Shown: piece after piece, positions 32,493-41,817 of the stretch
Layout of the letters: every line of letters starts with the position of its first letter
How positions within the stretch are numbered: position 1 is the stretch's first letter
Source of the DNA: Kiloniella laminariae DSM 19542
Lineage (GTDB): Bacteria; Pseudomonadota; Alphaproteobacteria; Kiloniellales; Kiloniellaceae
Length of the DNA: 64,000 nucleotides
Assembly: GCF_000374005.1 (NCBI RefSeq)
Contig: NZ_KB893169.1
Span: forward strand, 93,599 to 157,598
Reading direction: 5' to 3'
Position numbers and translations under genes: made by a program
The notes under the pieces: generated by a model
Database searches by the model: none
Told to the model about the DNA's origin: nothing
The model's input: the letters and a program-made list of their open reading frames with translations, nothing else

Positions 32493-33785
32493 CTACACAT
32501 AAAAAACGGCTTCTTTGATCCATTTGAGCTTTTGCTCCATTGTCGATCCCACCCCGTATTTCTCCCGCGCAAATTTATGCCCCATCAAATCAGCCTGCGT
32601 TCGCTCCGGCGCTTCCGCAGCTGTTAAAGCATCCTGGAAAGTATGCCTTAAAGAGTTAAGCGTGTGGTTGATTGACGGGAGGAGTTTATGTTCTCGGAGG
32701 TATGAGCCTACAGCCGCAGAACAGCTTGACGGCTTCCCCTGATACCGCGTGAAGCCCTTGGGGAAAGCTTTGAAAGCCTCGAGCGCAGATCCGACAATCG
32801 GCAAATCCCTTTTCCTGTAACGGGTCTTGTCTTCACCTCGCACCTCATTCGGCTTGAGCTCGATATACGGAATTTCGCAATCCAGATGAATATCCTGAGA
32901 CCGCAGACCGATCAACTCGGACAATCCCGCGCCGGTTGACGCAAAAGCCCAGACGATCATTCTGGCCTGGTCATTCAACGTTAATAACGCCTGACGATTT
33001 ACCAGGAATTTGGAAACATGATCCCGCTCAAACGGCATTTTGATTTCATGCTGGTCCTCTGACAAAGTGAGACCAGAAAATATACCCGGTGTAAGCCCAA
33101 GCCTTAGATAGTCGTTCAAATCATCATAAATTTTCTTTAATGACCCGATATCCTTGTTGGCGCTATCCGGCTTCAAGCCCTCCGAGTCAAGCCGATCAAT
33201 CCACCATGACCGAAGATCCAGCGCATCGTTGCGCGTCGTTTCATCCAGCCCCTTGTCACCAACAAGCGCAATCAAGTTATTTACAGCCTTCAACCGTCGG
33301 TTTTTCCACCGGCGAACCTGATCCGGGTTCTTGTTTATCAAGTCCTTTTTAGACAACTCGACAAAACGCTCAAAAGCGTTTGACCAGGTGAATTTTGGCG
33401 AATCAACAGCCCCAAGAACCGATGACACCACAGCTTTATTCTTAATCCCCGTCTCCTGAAGGACCCGCATACGGCTAACCAGCTCATCCAGCTTTCCCGC
33501 CGCCAGAACATCCAATGGCACATACTGCACACCGTGCCGTCGCGCCAAAGCTATTGCCGCCTCATATCTGGTTTCAATGTCAGGATCTGTATGAGCAAGT
33601 CCTTCCCGCCACTTCGTTTCCGTAGCAGCATTGACAATATCGGCCCGCTTGAGCGCGACGTCATAATCACGGGTCTTTAAAGACACAACAACCCGCCCCC
33701 TCGGATCAACCTCCGAATATTCTTTCGGGATTCGACGTTTATATTGATAGCCGTGAGGGCGAAGAATGATGTATTGCTTTATCAT
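32493..33785 (-). CDS. Tyrosine integrase, with catalytic substitutions
   Basis: A 430-residue integrase. N-terminus YQYKRRIPKEYSEVDPRGRVVVSLKTRD is the minimal-repeat/DUF6538-type start of phage integrases; residues ~130-235 are the core-binding domain; the catalytic domain follows. The usual Arg-I segment reads TGAGLSELIGL with Gly287 in place of Arg, and the HxxR box reads NSLR (Asn377-Arg380). His403 (LMGH) and the likely nucleophile Tyr410 are present. Both changes need one base (CGA to GGA, CAC to AAC). It is the right-end gene of the prophage. Activity may be reduced or lost. Confidence 0.85.
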   Translation of the reverse strand: MIKQYIILRPHGYQYKRRIPKEYSEVDPRGRVVVSLKTRDYDVALKRADIVNAATETKWREGLAHTDPDIETRYEAAIALARRHGVQYVPLDVLAAGKLDELVSRMRVLQETGIKNKAVVSSVLGAVDSPKFTWSNAFERFVELSKKDLINKNPDQVRRWKNRRLKAVNNLIALVGDKGLDETTRNDALDLRSWWIDRLDSEGLKPDSANKDIGSLKKIYDDLNDYLRLGLTPGIFSGLTLSEDQHEIKMPFERDHVSKFLVNRQALLTLNDQARMIVWAFASTGAGLSELIGLRSQDIHLDCEIPYIELKPNEVRGEDKTRYRKRDLPIVGSALEAFKAFPKGFTRYQGKPSSCSAAVGSYLREHKLLPSINHTLNSLRHTFQDALTAAEAPERTQADLMGHKFAREKYGVGSTMEQKLKWIKEAVFYV

Positions 33786-33803
33786 GTTGGCGCATAATAA
33801 TTT

Positions 33804-33828
33804 GGGTGCTAAAAATCACTTAGCACCC
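33804..33828. repeat. Inverted repeat upstream of integrase
   Basis: Perfect 9-bp arms GGGTGCTAA and TTAGCACCC spaced by 7 bp, 20-45 bp upstream of the integrase start. It could be an operator for integrase control or a hairpin in its leader. Confidence 0.6.
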
Positions 33829-33859
33829 TGATCAATTAATCACAAGCACAGTAATCAAA

Positions 33860-33885
33860 ATCGGTACACAAAACGGTACACACGC
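33860..33885. repeat. Tandem CGGTACAC repeats near prophage end
   Basis: CGGTACACAAAA followed by CGGTACACACG: the octamer CGGTACAC occurs twice with a 12-bp period, between integrase and the host junction. Short direct repeats here are usual arm-type integrase sites. The right attachment site should lie between 33830 and 34080 but cannot be fixed without the left end. Confidence 0.45.
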
Positions 33886-34083
33886 ACGACGCAGGATTTT
33901 ATCATTTTTATTTACAATCAATAACTTAGTTTATTATATTTTTACTTTTCAATCCTGGTCCCGGATCCAAAAACTCCTTTTAAAAATTGCGACCTGAGCT
34001 GTTCTTCCGGACGCATTCTGTTTTTTCATTTTTGAAAAAGTCTCCGACCAACTCTCTTATCTGGTTTCCGTATATAAATTCTG

Positions 34084-34146
34084 TTGACGGGTTTTTATGA
34101 ATTTGTTAATTCTCACATATGAGATAATTTACCATATATGAGAATT
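34084..34146 (+). promoter_or_regulatory. Promoter and palindromic operator of XRE-cupin gene
   Basis: A -35 box TTGACG (34084-34089) and TTAATT (34106-34111) at 16 bp. An interrupted palindrome AATTCTCACATAT (34108-34120) pairs with ATATATGAGAATT (34134-34146), 12 of 13 bases, immediately upstream of the ATG at 34148. It fits autoregulation. Confidence 0.65.
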
Positions 34147-34147
34147 T

Positions 34148-34699
34148 ATGACCTCCAATATCACCGACAAGCTTGCTGAACGCTTGAAAGCCCTGCGGCT
34201 GGACCGGGACTGGTCGCTGGATGATCTGGCCGGAAAAAGCGGGTTGAGCCGGGCGACACTGTCCCGGCTGGAGAAGGCCGAGGTCAGCCCGACGACCGAG
34301 GTTTTGGGCAAGCTCTGTTGCGCCCATGGTCTGACGCTGACCCGGTTGCTTGCCTCTGTTGAAAGCCAGTTTCAGCCTGTGATCCGGCGCGGGGACCAGA
34401 GTATCTGGAACGATCCGGAACAGGGTTATGAGCGTCGGGTAGTCTCGCCGCCGTCTGCAGCGCTGCAGGCAGAGATTATCGAGGCGACACTGGCGCCGCA
34501 CAGCCGGATTGCCTATGACAGCCCTTCGGTGCCGGGGCTGGAACACTATCTGGTCATGCTGTCCGGTTGTCTGTCCATCACCGTAGAGGGACAAACCCAC
34601 CATCTGCAAAGCGGAGACTGCCTGCGCTATCAGCTGTTCGGGGCGACAGAGTTTGCCACAGGTAATACCCCCGCCAGCTATCTGCTTTTTCTGAACTAG
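34148..34699 (+). CDS. XRE-family regulator with cupin domain
   Basis: A 183-residue protein. HTH at ~8-63 (LAERLKALRLDRDWSLDDLAGKSGLSRATLSRLEKAEVSPTTEVLGKLCCAHGLTLTRLLA); cupin at ~105-180 (HSRIAYDSPSVPGLEHYLVMLSGCLSITVEGQTHHLQSGDCLRY). Such proteins sense small ligands and often control a neighbouring acetyltransferase or peptidase. The GNAT gene starts 10 bp downstream, as in many proteobacteria. Confidence 0.85.
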   Translation: MTSNITDKLAERLKALRLDRDWSLDDLAGKSGLSRATLSRLEKAEVSPTTEVLGKLCCAHGLTLTRLLASVESQFQPVIRRGDQSIWNDPEQGYERRVVSPPSAALQAEIIEATLAPHSRIAYDSPSVPGLEHYLVMLSGCLSITVEGQTHHLQSGDCLRYQLFGATEFATGNTPASYLLFLN

Positions 34700-34709
34700 G
34701 AATGTGATC

Positions 34710-35237
34710 ATGTCTCTTTCCACCCGCATTCTGTCGCCAGAAGATTTACCCGCCTGTCAGGAACGCCTCTGCGAAGTTCTTCATGCCTGCGTCACCAGCG
34801 GAGCCTCTGTCAGCTTTATCGAACCCTTCAGCCTGGACGACAGCAGGGCTTTCTGGCAGGCCAAGGTTTTTCCTACTGTCACTGCGGGGAAACGGGTCCT
34901 GATTGTCGGACTGATAGATCAGGTTATCGCCGGAACGGTACAGATTGACATAGACCTTCCCCCCAACCAGCCGCACCGTTGCGAGGTTTCAAAACTGCTG
35001 GTCCATCCGGATTTCCGCAAGCGCGGGCTGGCCCGGGCTCTGATGCTGGCGCTGGAAGAGCAGGCAGCTTTTCTGGGCAAAACGCTGGTCACTCTGGACA
35101 CCAAATCCGGCGACAAAGCCGAGCCGCTGTATCATTCTCTCGGCTACAAAACCGCAGGCTCCATTCCCGGCTTTGCCCTGGATACCACAGGGGAACTGCT
35201 GCACGCCACAACCTATATGTATAAAAGCCTGACCTGA
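34710..35237 (+). CDS. GNAT-family N-acetyltransferase
   Basis: About 175 residues from ATG 34710 (AGGA nine bases upstream; a GTG at 34704 is in frame). Acetyl-CoA site features: VSKLLVHPDFRKRGLARALMLALEEQA (motif A, R/Q-x-x-G-L-A) and LDTKSGDKAEPLYHSLGYKTAG. It probably acetylates an amine or peptide substrate; operon with the XRE-cupin regulator. Confidence 0.85.
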   Translation: MSLSTRILSPEDLPACQERLCEVLHACVTSGASVSFIEPFSLDDSRAFWQAKVFPTVTAGKRVLIVGLIDQVIAGTVQIDIDLPPNQPHRCEVSKLLVHPDFRKRGLARALMLALEEQAAFLGKTLVTLDTKSGDKAEPLYHSLGYKTAGSIPGFALDTTGELLHATTYMYKSLT

Positions 35238-35369
35238 CATCACGGTCTCTCTTCCCCCTTGATTCACAATAAACTTCTTCAAAAGAACAGCTATATTGCG
35301 TAGGCTGATGATATCTGTGGGCAAGTTTGTCCCGCTGCCGTCCACGAGACCTATGCAAGTGAGAAACCC

Positions 35370-36464
35370 GTGCCCCAAAGAGAAGACTTTACCGATCTGC
35401 TCAAGTCTCTGATCCGCCAGCCGGCTGTGGTCGGGGCCGAACACTCTTTTTTCCGGGTCCTGCAGCGCGAGCTGGAAGAGCGCGGGGCCAAGGTCACCTG
35501 GTACGAAGGTTTGCTGGTGGCCCAGGGCAACAGGCCCAGCTCGGCTTTCTTTTCCGCCCATATTGACCGTCACGGACTGATCTGTACCGGACCGAATGAG
35601 TTTCAATATGCCGCCTTTGTCGCCGGAAACCGGTCTGACCTGCTGGGCAACTCGGTTTCGGAAAAGCTGATGATGAAGATCGTCGACCGTTTCAAGGCTG
35701 TTGAAGTCATGGCCTATGAACCCTGGTCTGGCGCCTATCGTGGCAAGGGAGTGATCACCAATGCCTATGTCTGTGAATTCCGAAACAACCTGATTTTTGA
35801 GGTCGAGGGGCTGGAACATCTGGTTGCCGGAACCCCGGTCGCCTTTTCCGACCGCCTGAGCCTCAAGGACGATCTGCTCAGTGGTCAACTGGACAACGTC
35901 CTGACCGCCGCCTATCTGGTTCATCTATACGGTCTTGGTTTCCAGGGTACCGCCTTTTTCACTGCCCAGGAAGAATCCGGCAGCAGCTGGCGCTTTCTGC
36001 TTGAGTGGTTTCGACGTTTCGGCGGGGCGACAGACCGTCTGGTTGTCGTCGATACCAGCCCCTACCCGGACCGGGAAAGTGCCGACCAGCAGGATGTCAT
36101 CCTGCGCCGCCGGGACGCCAATGCGGCCTTCAATCCGGAGACAACAGACCGACTGGAACAGCTCTGTCTCGAGCTTGGCATCAGCTATGGCTTCAAGGAC
36201 GCCTATATCGAGGAAAAGAACCTGCAGGCGGCAAAGCTTGGCAAGGAGGCCCAGTCCATTGGCAGTACCGAAATGGGCCGGATCATTGCCGCCTCGAACG
36301 GGTTTGTTCAGGGAACCACGTTACAGATTCCAACGACCGGCTATCACACCATGGAAGAATCAGCCTCGATGAAATCCTGTGATGCTTTTGTGCGCCTGCT
36401 GCTGCGGCTTGGCAAGGTTGATATTCCCGCGAGTCAGACCGACAAAACAACCGATAAGCCCTGA
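35370..36464 (+). CDS. M42-like metallopeptidase
   Basis: A 364-residue protein starting at GTG 35370. It has SAFFSAHIDRHGLI (first metal ligand region), DNVLTAAYLVHLY, FTAQEESGSS (Glu-Glu catalytic pair), VDTSPYP and TGYHTMEESAS, the set of M20/M42 dinuclear peptidases. Insert RLSLKDDLLSGQLDN fits the M42/dimerisation lid. It probably hydrolyses peptides or acylated amino acids. The coq7 remnant follows 1 bp later. Confidence 0.75.
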   Translation: MPQREDFTDLLKSLIRQPAVVGAEHSFFRVLQRELEERGAKVTWYEGLLVAQGNRPSSAFFSAHIDRHGLICTGPNEFQYAAFVAGNRSDLLGNSVSEKLMMKIVDRFKAVEVMAYEPWSGAYRGKGVITNAYVCEFRNNLIFEVEGLEHLVAGTPVAFSDRLSLKDDLLSGQLDNVLTAAYLVHLYGLGFQGTAFFTAQEESGSSWRFLLEWFRRFGGATDRLVVVDTSPYPDRESADQQDVILRRRDANAAFNPETTDRLEQLCLELGISYGFKDAYIEEKNLQAAKLGKEAQSIGSTEMGRIIAASNGFVQGTTLQIPTTGYHTMEESASMKSCDAFVRLLLRLGKVDIPASQTDKTTDKP

Positions 36465-36465
36465 T

Positions 36466-36868
36466 ATGGATCTGACAGCAGCAAGGACCATTCGCAGAAT
36501 TATAAAGGTCAACCACGCAGGTGAATACGGGGCAATCCGGATTTACCGGGCACAGATCTAGGTAGCCCGACGATTTTATCCAGAAGCTGTTGCCTTTCTT
36601 GAAGAAACACTGGCACACGAAATTGAGCACTGTCAGCGGTTCAGGAATGCCATGCCGGACCATCAGGCCCGCCCCAGCCGTGTGATGGCGCTTTGGGGTA
36701 ATGGAGGCTTTTTGTTGGGCTTCGTGACAGCCCTGATGGGACGTCTTCAACACCCACTGGTTTCTGAAGTAGTAGCCTTCACCGGATCATCACGTTTTCC
36801 ATACCTACCGTGATATGGCTTTCTACCTGGGGAGATTCGACGAGTATGGCGTGAGAATTGAAGGCTGA
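36466..36868 (+). pseudogene. coq7: Decayed coq7 (demethoxyubiquinol hydroxylase)
   Basis: The frame begins MDLTAARTIRRIIKVNHAGEYGAIRIYRAQI, the conserved Coq7 start with the first di-iron Glu, then meets TAG at 36559. The same frame continues with VARRFYPEAVAFLEETLAHEIEHC and MALWGNGGFLLGFVTALMGR, clear Coq7 text, then loses similarity and stops. A different frame (about 36791-36868) ends with YRDMAFYLGRFDEYGVRIEG, probably debris of another gene. So this copy has an internal stop and a truncated C-terminus lacking the later di-iron ligands. An intact coq7 must lie elsewhere if ubiquinone is made this way. Confidence 0.8.
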
Positions 36869-36954
36869 GCGCCAAAAAATACTTTGCCACAAAGTTCTCT
36901 GAGCGGTTTATTTAGCTTCCCTTGCGTGAATCTCTATCTACCCGACCCTGCTCG

Positions 36955-38046
36955 CTAGAGTGATCCAGAATGTCTGGTCGCTTTTTCCTTGAGTTCTGTC
37001 AGTTTTGACGAACCTTCTTCAAGGGTCCTGTCTTCCGGAAAACGCAGAGCCACTATTGTGCCTTGTCCAACCTTGCTGGAAAGCTGTAGCTCGCCCCCAA
37101 AGAGTTTCATAAAATTGGCACAGATATAAAGCCCAAGGCCGGTACCTTCTTCACGGCGTGACTGGGTGCTTTTTACCTGCTCAAAAGGACGGAGGACTTG
37201 TTTCAGGTCCTCTGGCGTCATCCCGATCCCCGTGTCTTCAACCCAGATGTTGATACAACGATAGTCATCAAGGAAAGCCCGCAAAACAATTTCGCCCCCC
37301 TCGCCCGTGAATTTGATCGCATTCGAGAGCAGGTTGTTCAGCAGCTGTATCACAATTTTACGATCCCCGCGCAATCTCGGAAAATCAGGGGGCAGGTCAA
37401 CTTTCAGCCTTTGTTTTTTCGAAACAGCTTCGGTTTCCAGCATCCGCAAGCTTGTTTGGACCAAGAGACCGAGATCGAGAAATTCATCATTCAGATTGTA
37501 TTTGCGTGCCTCGATTTTTGACAGATCGAGAACATCATTGATCAGACTCAGTAAAAGATTGCCGCTGTTGTGAATATCCCGGGCGTATTCTTTGTAACGA
37601 GGGTTATCCAAGGGACCAAAGATTTCCTTCTCCATAACATCACTAAAACCGATGATCGCATTCAGTGGGGTGCGCAGATCATGACTCATCGCCGCCAAAA
37701 ACTCTGATTTTGCTTGGTTGGCCTTGAGCGCTTCCGCTTCATGGATGATTGCCAAGCGTTTGAGGAAATTTTCCTGAACACTTTGACGCCAGACGAACCA
37801 GACCAGTAGTAACGTCAAAGAGAAAATACCGATGCTGAGTTCGTCCAGTTCCCATTCTTCATGCTGGTCAACAAACTCGTGCCATTGCTCAAACAAGTCC
37901 AGGTATCCGCCGAGAAGTGTCGCAACAGCAGTCCCGATGACTACAATAAAAGCGTCATGAAATCGGCGCTGCCGCAGTTTCCGATTTGCTTCAGCCATTC
38001 GGACACTGTTGTTCGCCAGAAGCGGGTCCTCCTGCTCTTCAGTCAT
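36955..38046 (-). CDS. Membrane sensor histidine kinase
   Basis: A 363-residue kinase. Two membrane segments at ~33-50 and ~72-88 enclose a short acidic periplasmic loop (FVDQHEEWELDE). H-box MSHDLRTPLNAIIGFSD with phospho-acceptor His122, N-box QLLNNLLSNAIKFT, G1 DTGIGM and G2 GTGLGL are intact. No PAS domain. No response regulator gene lies next to it, so it is an orphan; its partner is unknown. Confidence 0.9.
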   Translation of the reverse strand: MTEEQEDPLLANNSVRMAEANRKLRQRRFHDAFIVVIGTAVATLLGGYLDLFEQWHEFVDQHEEWELDELSIGIFSLTLLLVWFVWRQSVQENFLKRLAIIHEAEALKANQAKSEFLAAMSHDLRTPLNAIIGFSDVMEKEIFGPLDNPRYKEYARDIHNSGNLLLSLINDVLDLSKIEARKYNLNDEFLDLGLLVQTSLRMLETEAVSKKQRLKVDLPPDFPRLRGDRKIVIQLLNNLLSNAIKFTGEGGEIVLRAFLDDYRCINIWVEDTGIGMTPEDLKQVLRPFEQVKSTQSRREEGTGLGLYICANFMKLFGGELQLSSKVGQGTIVALRFPEDRTLEEGSSKLTELKEKATRHSGSL

Positions 38047-38277
38047 AAAATAGCACCATAGATGTCAGTACCTGCGGTTCCTAAATTAATGATTCTTCTT
38101 CCCTATCAAGACTGGTAATCAATTCAACTCCATTTTAATGCAAAAAGATGAACAACTATTAAAATCGGAGCAAGCTGGGGCAATCTGTCTACCTTCCTCG
38201 CGATTCCATGATTGAAACCCGATCAATCGCCCCTATATCCAAACAGAGAAAAGGGATTCACAATACAGCGGAATGAC

Positions 38278-39018
38278 ATGTTTGACGTATCAAGGCTGAT
38301 GAATGAAGTACTGGGCGCAGGAGGCAATGCCAACCTGCAAAAAGGTAAGGATTATCTGTCCAAGAATTCCGGCAGTCTGGCCGGTGGTGCCATTGCTGGT
38401 GGACTGGCAGGTTATATGCTTGGATCAAAAAAAGGGCGTAAGATGGCCAAGAAAACCGTGCAATACGGTGGCCTCGCCCTTGTCGCTGGTCTGGCGTACA
38501 AAGCTTACCGCGACTGGCAAGGCGGGGTTCCACCCGCTCAAGCAGCACAACAGGCAACACATCAACATGGCGGGAGATCCCCCGCCCTTGAGTCTTCCCC
38601 GGCAGTTCCCTTAGCCCCGGCCAACTCTGCCTTTACCATCGATACTGAACAAGGCAGTTCCAGCGGCTTTGGTGCCGCACTGGTCAGCGCGATGATCGCC
38701 GCAGCGAAAGCTGATGGACAGATTGATGGGGCGGAACAGGACGCCATTTTTGGCAAGATTGATGAACTGGGGCTTTCCAACGACGAGAAAGCCTTTCTGA
38801 TGGATCAGCTCAGAAAACCTCTGGATATTGATAGTCTCGTCACACTGGCCACAACCAAGGAACAGGCGGTTGAGATCTATGTCGCCTCCCTGATGGCTAT
38901 CGAGGTCGATAGCCCCGCCGAGCAGGGATACCTTGGCATGCTGGCGGCCCGGCTTCAGCTGGAGCCGGAACTGGTTGCGCATATCCACAGTTCCCTCGCC
39001 GAAGCAACTTACGCCTAG
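38278..39018 (+). CDS. DUF533/TerB-like inner-membrane-associated protein
   Basis: About 246 residues from ATG 38278 (MFDVSRLMNEVLGAGG). The N-terminus has a Gly-rich membrane segment SLAGGAIAGGLAGYMLGSKKGRKMAKKTVQYGGLALVAGLAYKAYRDWQ; the C-terminal ~120 residues are a TerB-like domain (GFGAALVSAMIAAAKADGQIDGAEQDAIFGKI). DUF533 proteins are widespread in proteobacteria with unclear function. A clear terminator follows. Confidence 0.85.
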   Translation: MFDVSRLMNEVLGAGGNANLQKGKDYLSKNSGSLAGGAIAGGLAGYMLGSKKGRKMAKKTVQYGGLALVAGLAYKAYRDWQGGVPPAQAAQQATHQHGGRSPALESSPAVPLAPANSAFTIDTEQGSSSGFGAALVSAMIAAAKADGQIDGAEQDAIFGKIDELGLSNDEKAFLMDQLRKPLDIDSLVTLATTKEQAVEIYVASLMAIEVDSPAEQGYLGMLAARLQLEPELVAHIHSSLAEATYA

Positions 39019-39037
39019 AGGCATGAGGATAAAAGCC

Positions 39038-39070
39038 AAAGGGCAGCTCCTGGTGGAACCTGCCCTTTTT
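39038..39070 (+). terminator. Terminator after DUF533 gene
   Basis: Stem AAAGGGCAG/CTGCCCTTT with a 13-nt loop followed by T run, 20 bp after the stop; its reverse lies 27 bp before the end of the converging ABC gene. Confidence 0.8.
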
Positions 39071-39096
39071 CGCAACAACAATCTTTTTGCAAAAAG

Positions 39097-40842
39097 CTAA
39101 CTTGCTTCTGCCTGTCCGGTTTCTCTTTCCATCAGCCCCGTGTAGCTTGGCATCAGGGAAATCAGATGTTTGCTGTAGTCATCCTTTGGCGCGACAAACA
39201 GTGCTTCTGTTTCGGCAATCTCGACCATTTTGCCTTTGGACATCACCCCGACGCGGTCACACATCTGACGAATGACTGGCAGGTCGTGGCTGATAAACAT
39301 CATGGTCAGGCCGAGTTCTTCCTGCAAATCCTTGAGCAGGTTGAGGATCTGGGCCTGAATGGATACATCCAGCGCGGAAGTCGGTTCATCACAGATCAAA
39401 AACCGGGGCCGGGTTGCCAGCGCCCGGGCAATGGAAATGCGTTGGCGCTGCCCCCCTGAAAATTCATGCGGATATTTTACTGCTGCCTTCGCCCCGAGCC
39501 CGACATGATCAAGCAGGTCATCAACAATGCGGCGGGTTTCAGCTTCCGAGCCCGAAAGTTTGTGAAACCGGATCGGTTCGGCAATGATATCACGCACTTT
39601 CATACGTGCATTGACCGAGGAAAAAGGGTCCTGAAAGATCATCTGCATCTGACGGCGATGCTTGTTCAGTTCCTTGCGGTTTTTCAGCTTGGTCAGATCC
39701 GTTCCGTTGAAGGATATGGCCCCGCCCACTGCTTTGTAGATCCCCGTCACCAGACGGGCGATGGTCGATTTTCCCGAACCGGATTCACCAACAATGCCAA
39801 AACACTCGCCATCCAGGATATCGAATGAGACCCGGTCCACTGCGCGAAGACTGCTGGCTTTACTGCCCAGAAATCCCCCGGAACGAAAAACCATTTCAAG
39901 ATCCTTCACCGCCAGTAACGGGCCAGTAGCCCCATCTCCATCACGGGCACCAAAATCACGGGCCTGCCCCAACCAGTGGGTGGAGAGATCCAGCTCGCGC
40001 CTTTCCCCGGCGCGTTCAATACTTTCAACCATCGGAAAACGGTGCAGACGGATATCCGGTCGCGGGACAGCAGAAATCAGACTGCGGGTATAGGAATGAT
40101 CCGGATCGCCCAGGATTTTGGCCGTCGGTCCGGTTTCCACAACTTCACCCCGATACATCACGGCAACCCGGTCGGCAACCTCGGCAATCACCCCCATATC
40201 ATGGGTGATAATAATCATGCCGACGCCGCGCTGACGCACCAGATCTTTCAAAAGATCCAGGATCTGGGCCTGGATCGAGACATCCAGTGCGGTTGTCGGC
40301 TCGTCTGCCAGAATGACTTCGGGTTCGGCACAAAGCGCCAAAGCAATGACAACGCGCTGGCGCATCCCCCCCGAAAACTGGTGCGGATAGTGATCCACCC
40401 GCACATCTGGATCAGGAATCCCCACCTGATCCAGCAGAGAAACCGCCCTTGCCCGTGCTTCTTCCTGTGACAGGTCAAGATGGGTGCGGATAGTGCCGAT
40501 CAACTGGTCTGCCACGGTTTCAAGCGGATTAAGCGATGTCAGCGGGTCCTGAAAGATCATCCCGATCCGCTTGCCGCGGATCTTGCGCATTGTTGGATCT
40601 GACAAGCCGCTGATCTTTTCCCCTTTCAGGAAAATCTCTCCGCCGCCGATACGACCCGGGCGTTCCAGCAGGTTCATGACGGCATTGCCGATGGTGGATT
40701 TACCTGCACCGGACTCACCGACGACGCCAAGGATTTCCCCCGCGGCAACGGACAGGTTCACATTTTTGGCGGCGACAACATCCCCATGGCGCGAGGGAAA
40801 CTCAACGATCAGATCCCTGATATCCAGAAGTGCAGTAGTCAT
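39097..40842 (-). CDS. Peptide ABC transporter, double ATPase
   Basis: A 581-residue fusion of two nucleotide-binding domains of the DppD-DppF/GsiA type. Walker [10 protein letters not shown] (~41-49) and GESGSGKST (~345-353); signatures FSGGMRQR and FSGGQRQR; Walker [14 protein letters not shown] and [12 protein letters not shown]. It powers import through the two permeases encoded upstream. Last gene of operon SBP-permease-permease-ATPase; the DUF533 terminator may act in both directions. Confidence 0.92.
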   Translation of the reverse strand: MTTALLDIRDLIVEFPSRHGDVVAAKNVNLSVAAGEILGVVGESGAGKSTIGNAVMNLLERPGRIGGGEIFLKGEKISGLSDPTMRKIRGKRIGMIFQDPLTSLNPLETVADQLIGTIRTHLDLSQEEARARAVSLLDQVGIPDPDVRVDHYPHQFSGGMRQRVVIALALCAEPEVILADEPTTALDVSIQAQILDLLKDLVRQRGVGMIIITHDMGVIAEVADRVAVMYRGEVVETGPTAKILGDPDHSYTRSLISAVPRPDIRLHRFPMVESIERAGERRELDLSTHWLGQARDFGARDGDGATGPLLAVKDLEMVFRSGGFLGSKASSLRAVDRVSFDILDGECFGIVGESGSGKSTIARLVTGIYKAVGGAISFNGTDLTKLKNRKELNKHRRQMQMIFQDPFSSVNARMKVRDIIAEPIRFHKLSGSEAETRRIVDDLLDHVGLGAKAAVKYPHEFSGGQRQRISIARALATRPRFLICDEPTSALDVSIQAQILNLLKDLQEELGLTMMFISHDLPVIRQMCDRVGVMSKGKMVEIAETEALFVAPKDDYSKHLISLMPSYTGLMERETGQAEAS

Positions 40843-40881
40843 GATTGGTTTCCTCCGGGATTATGCATCCTGTGTATTTTC

Positions 40882-41817
40882 CTAACGCAGTTTCGGGTTA
40901 AGGGCATCACGTAACCAGTCCCCCAGAATATTGACGGAAAGCACCAGCACCACCAGGGCAACGCCAGGGAAAATGGTGATCCACCATTCACCGGAGAAGA
41001 GATAATCGTTGCCGATCCTGATCAGAGTGCCAAGCGAGGGAGATGTCGGTGGAACACCTACCCCGAGGAAAGACAGGGTTGCTTCAGTAATGATCGCCAG
41101 GGCCAGCTGGATTGTGGCAATCACCAGAACCGGGCCAAGGACATTGGGCAAAATGTGACGAACCAGAATAATCCAGTTTGGCAAACCGATAACCTGCCCG
41201 GCCTGGACATATTCCTTGTTGCGCTCAACCATAACCGAGCTGCGCACCGTCCGGGCATACTGAACCCAGAAACTCAGGCCAATCGCCACCACCAGAACAT
41301 AGACAGCCACTTCGTCATGGGCATCCCGGGGCAAGATCCCCCGCGCGACACCATCAATCAGCAAGGCGATAAGAATAGCGGGAAAAGAAAGCTGGATATC
41401 GGCAACCCGCATCAGAAAAGAATCTAGCAGGCCACCTGAATAACCCGCAATCAGCCCGACGGTAATCCCGATCACCGCAGCCAGAGCCACAGAGGCAAAA
41501 CCAACAATCAGGGAAATGCGCGAACCATAGAGAATGGTCGAAAAGACATCACGTCCCTGATCGTCCGTGCCCAGCAGGTAACTGCTGTTGCCTTCGGCTT
41601 CCCAGGCGGGCGGCAAAAGCGCGTCGAAAAGATCAACTGTGGCGAGATCAAAAGGATTGTGTGGTGCGACCAGTCCAGCAAAGAGCGCCCCGGCGACGAT
41701 CACGATGGTCAGGACAGACGCAATGATCGCCCCGGGAGAATGGATAAAACTCCACCAGAGATCACTGTCGCGCAGGCGGGTGAGAAAAGACGGTTGCTGT
41801 TCGGAAATGTCACTCAT
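40882..41817 (-). CDS. Peptide ABC transporter permease (DppC-like)
   Basis: A 311-residue permease with an N-terminal membrane segment, then the DppC-type large domain: LLGTDDQGRDVFSTILYGSRISL, the EAA loop QVIGLPNWIILVRHILPN and five further helices. The start overlaps the stop of the DppB-like gene. Forms the heterodimeric pore. Confidence 0.92.
   Translation of the reverse strand: MSDISEQQPSFLTRLRDSDLWWSFIHSPGAIIASVLTIVIVAGALFAGLVAPHNPFDLATVDLFDALLPPAWEAEGNSSYLLGTDDQGRDVFSTILYGSRISLIVGFASVALAAVIGITVGLIAGYSGGLLDSFLMRVADIQLSFPAILIALLIDGVARGILPRDAHDEVAVYVLVVAIGLSFWVQYARTVRSSVMVERNKEYVQAGQVIGLPNWIILVRHILPNVLGPVLVIATIQLALAIITEATLSFLGVGVPPTSPSLGTLIRIGNDYLFSGEWWITIFPGVALVVLVLSVNILGDWLRDALNPKLR

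Noticed and set aside
33945-33975. A tRNA 3'-end-like string (TTCAATCCTGGTCCCGGATCCA)-like pattern near the prophage end
   Set aside because: Spacing of the T-loop, acceptor stem and CCA is off by one and no 5' half is present; not a tRNA gene on this evidence.
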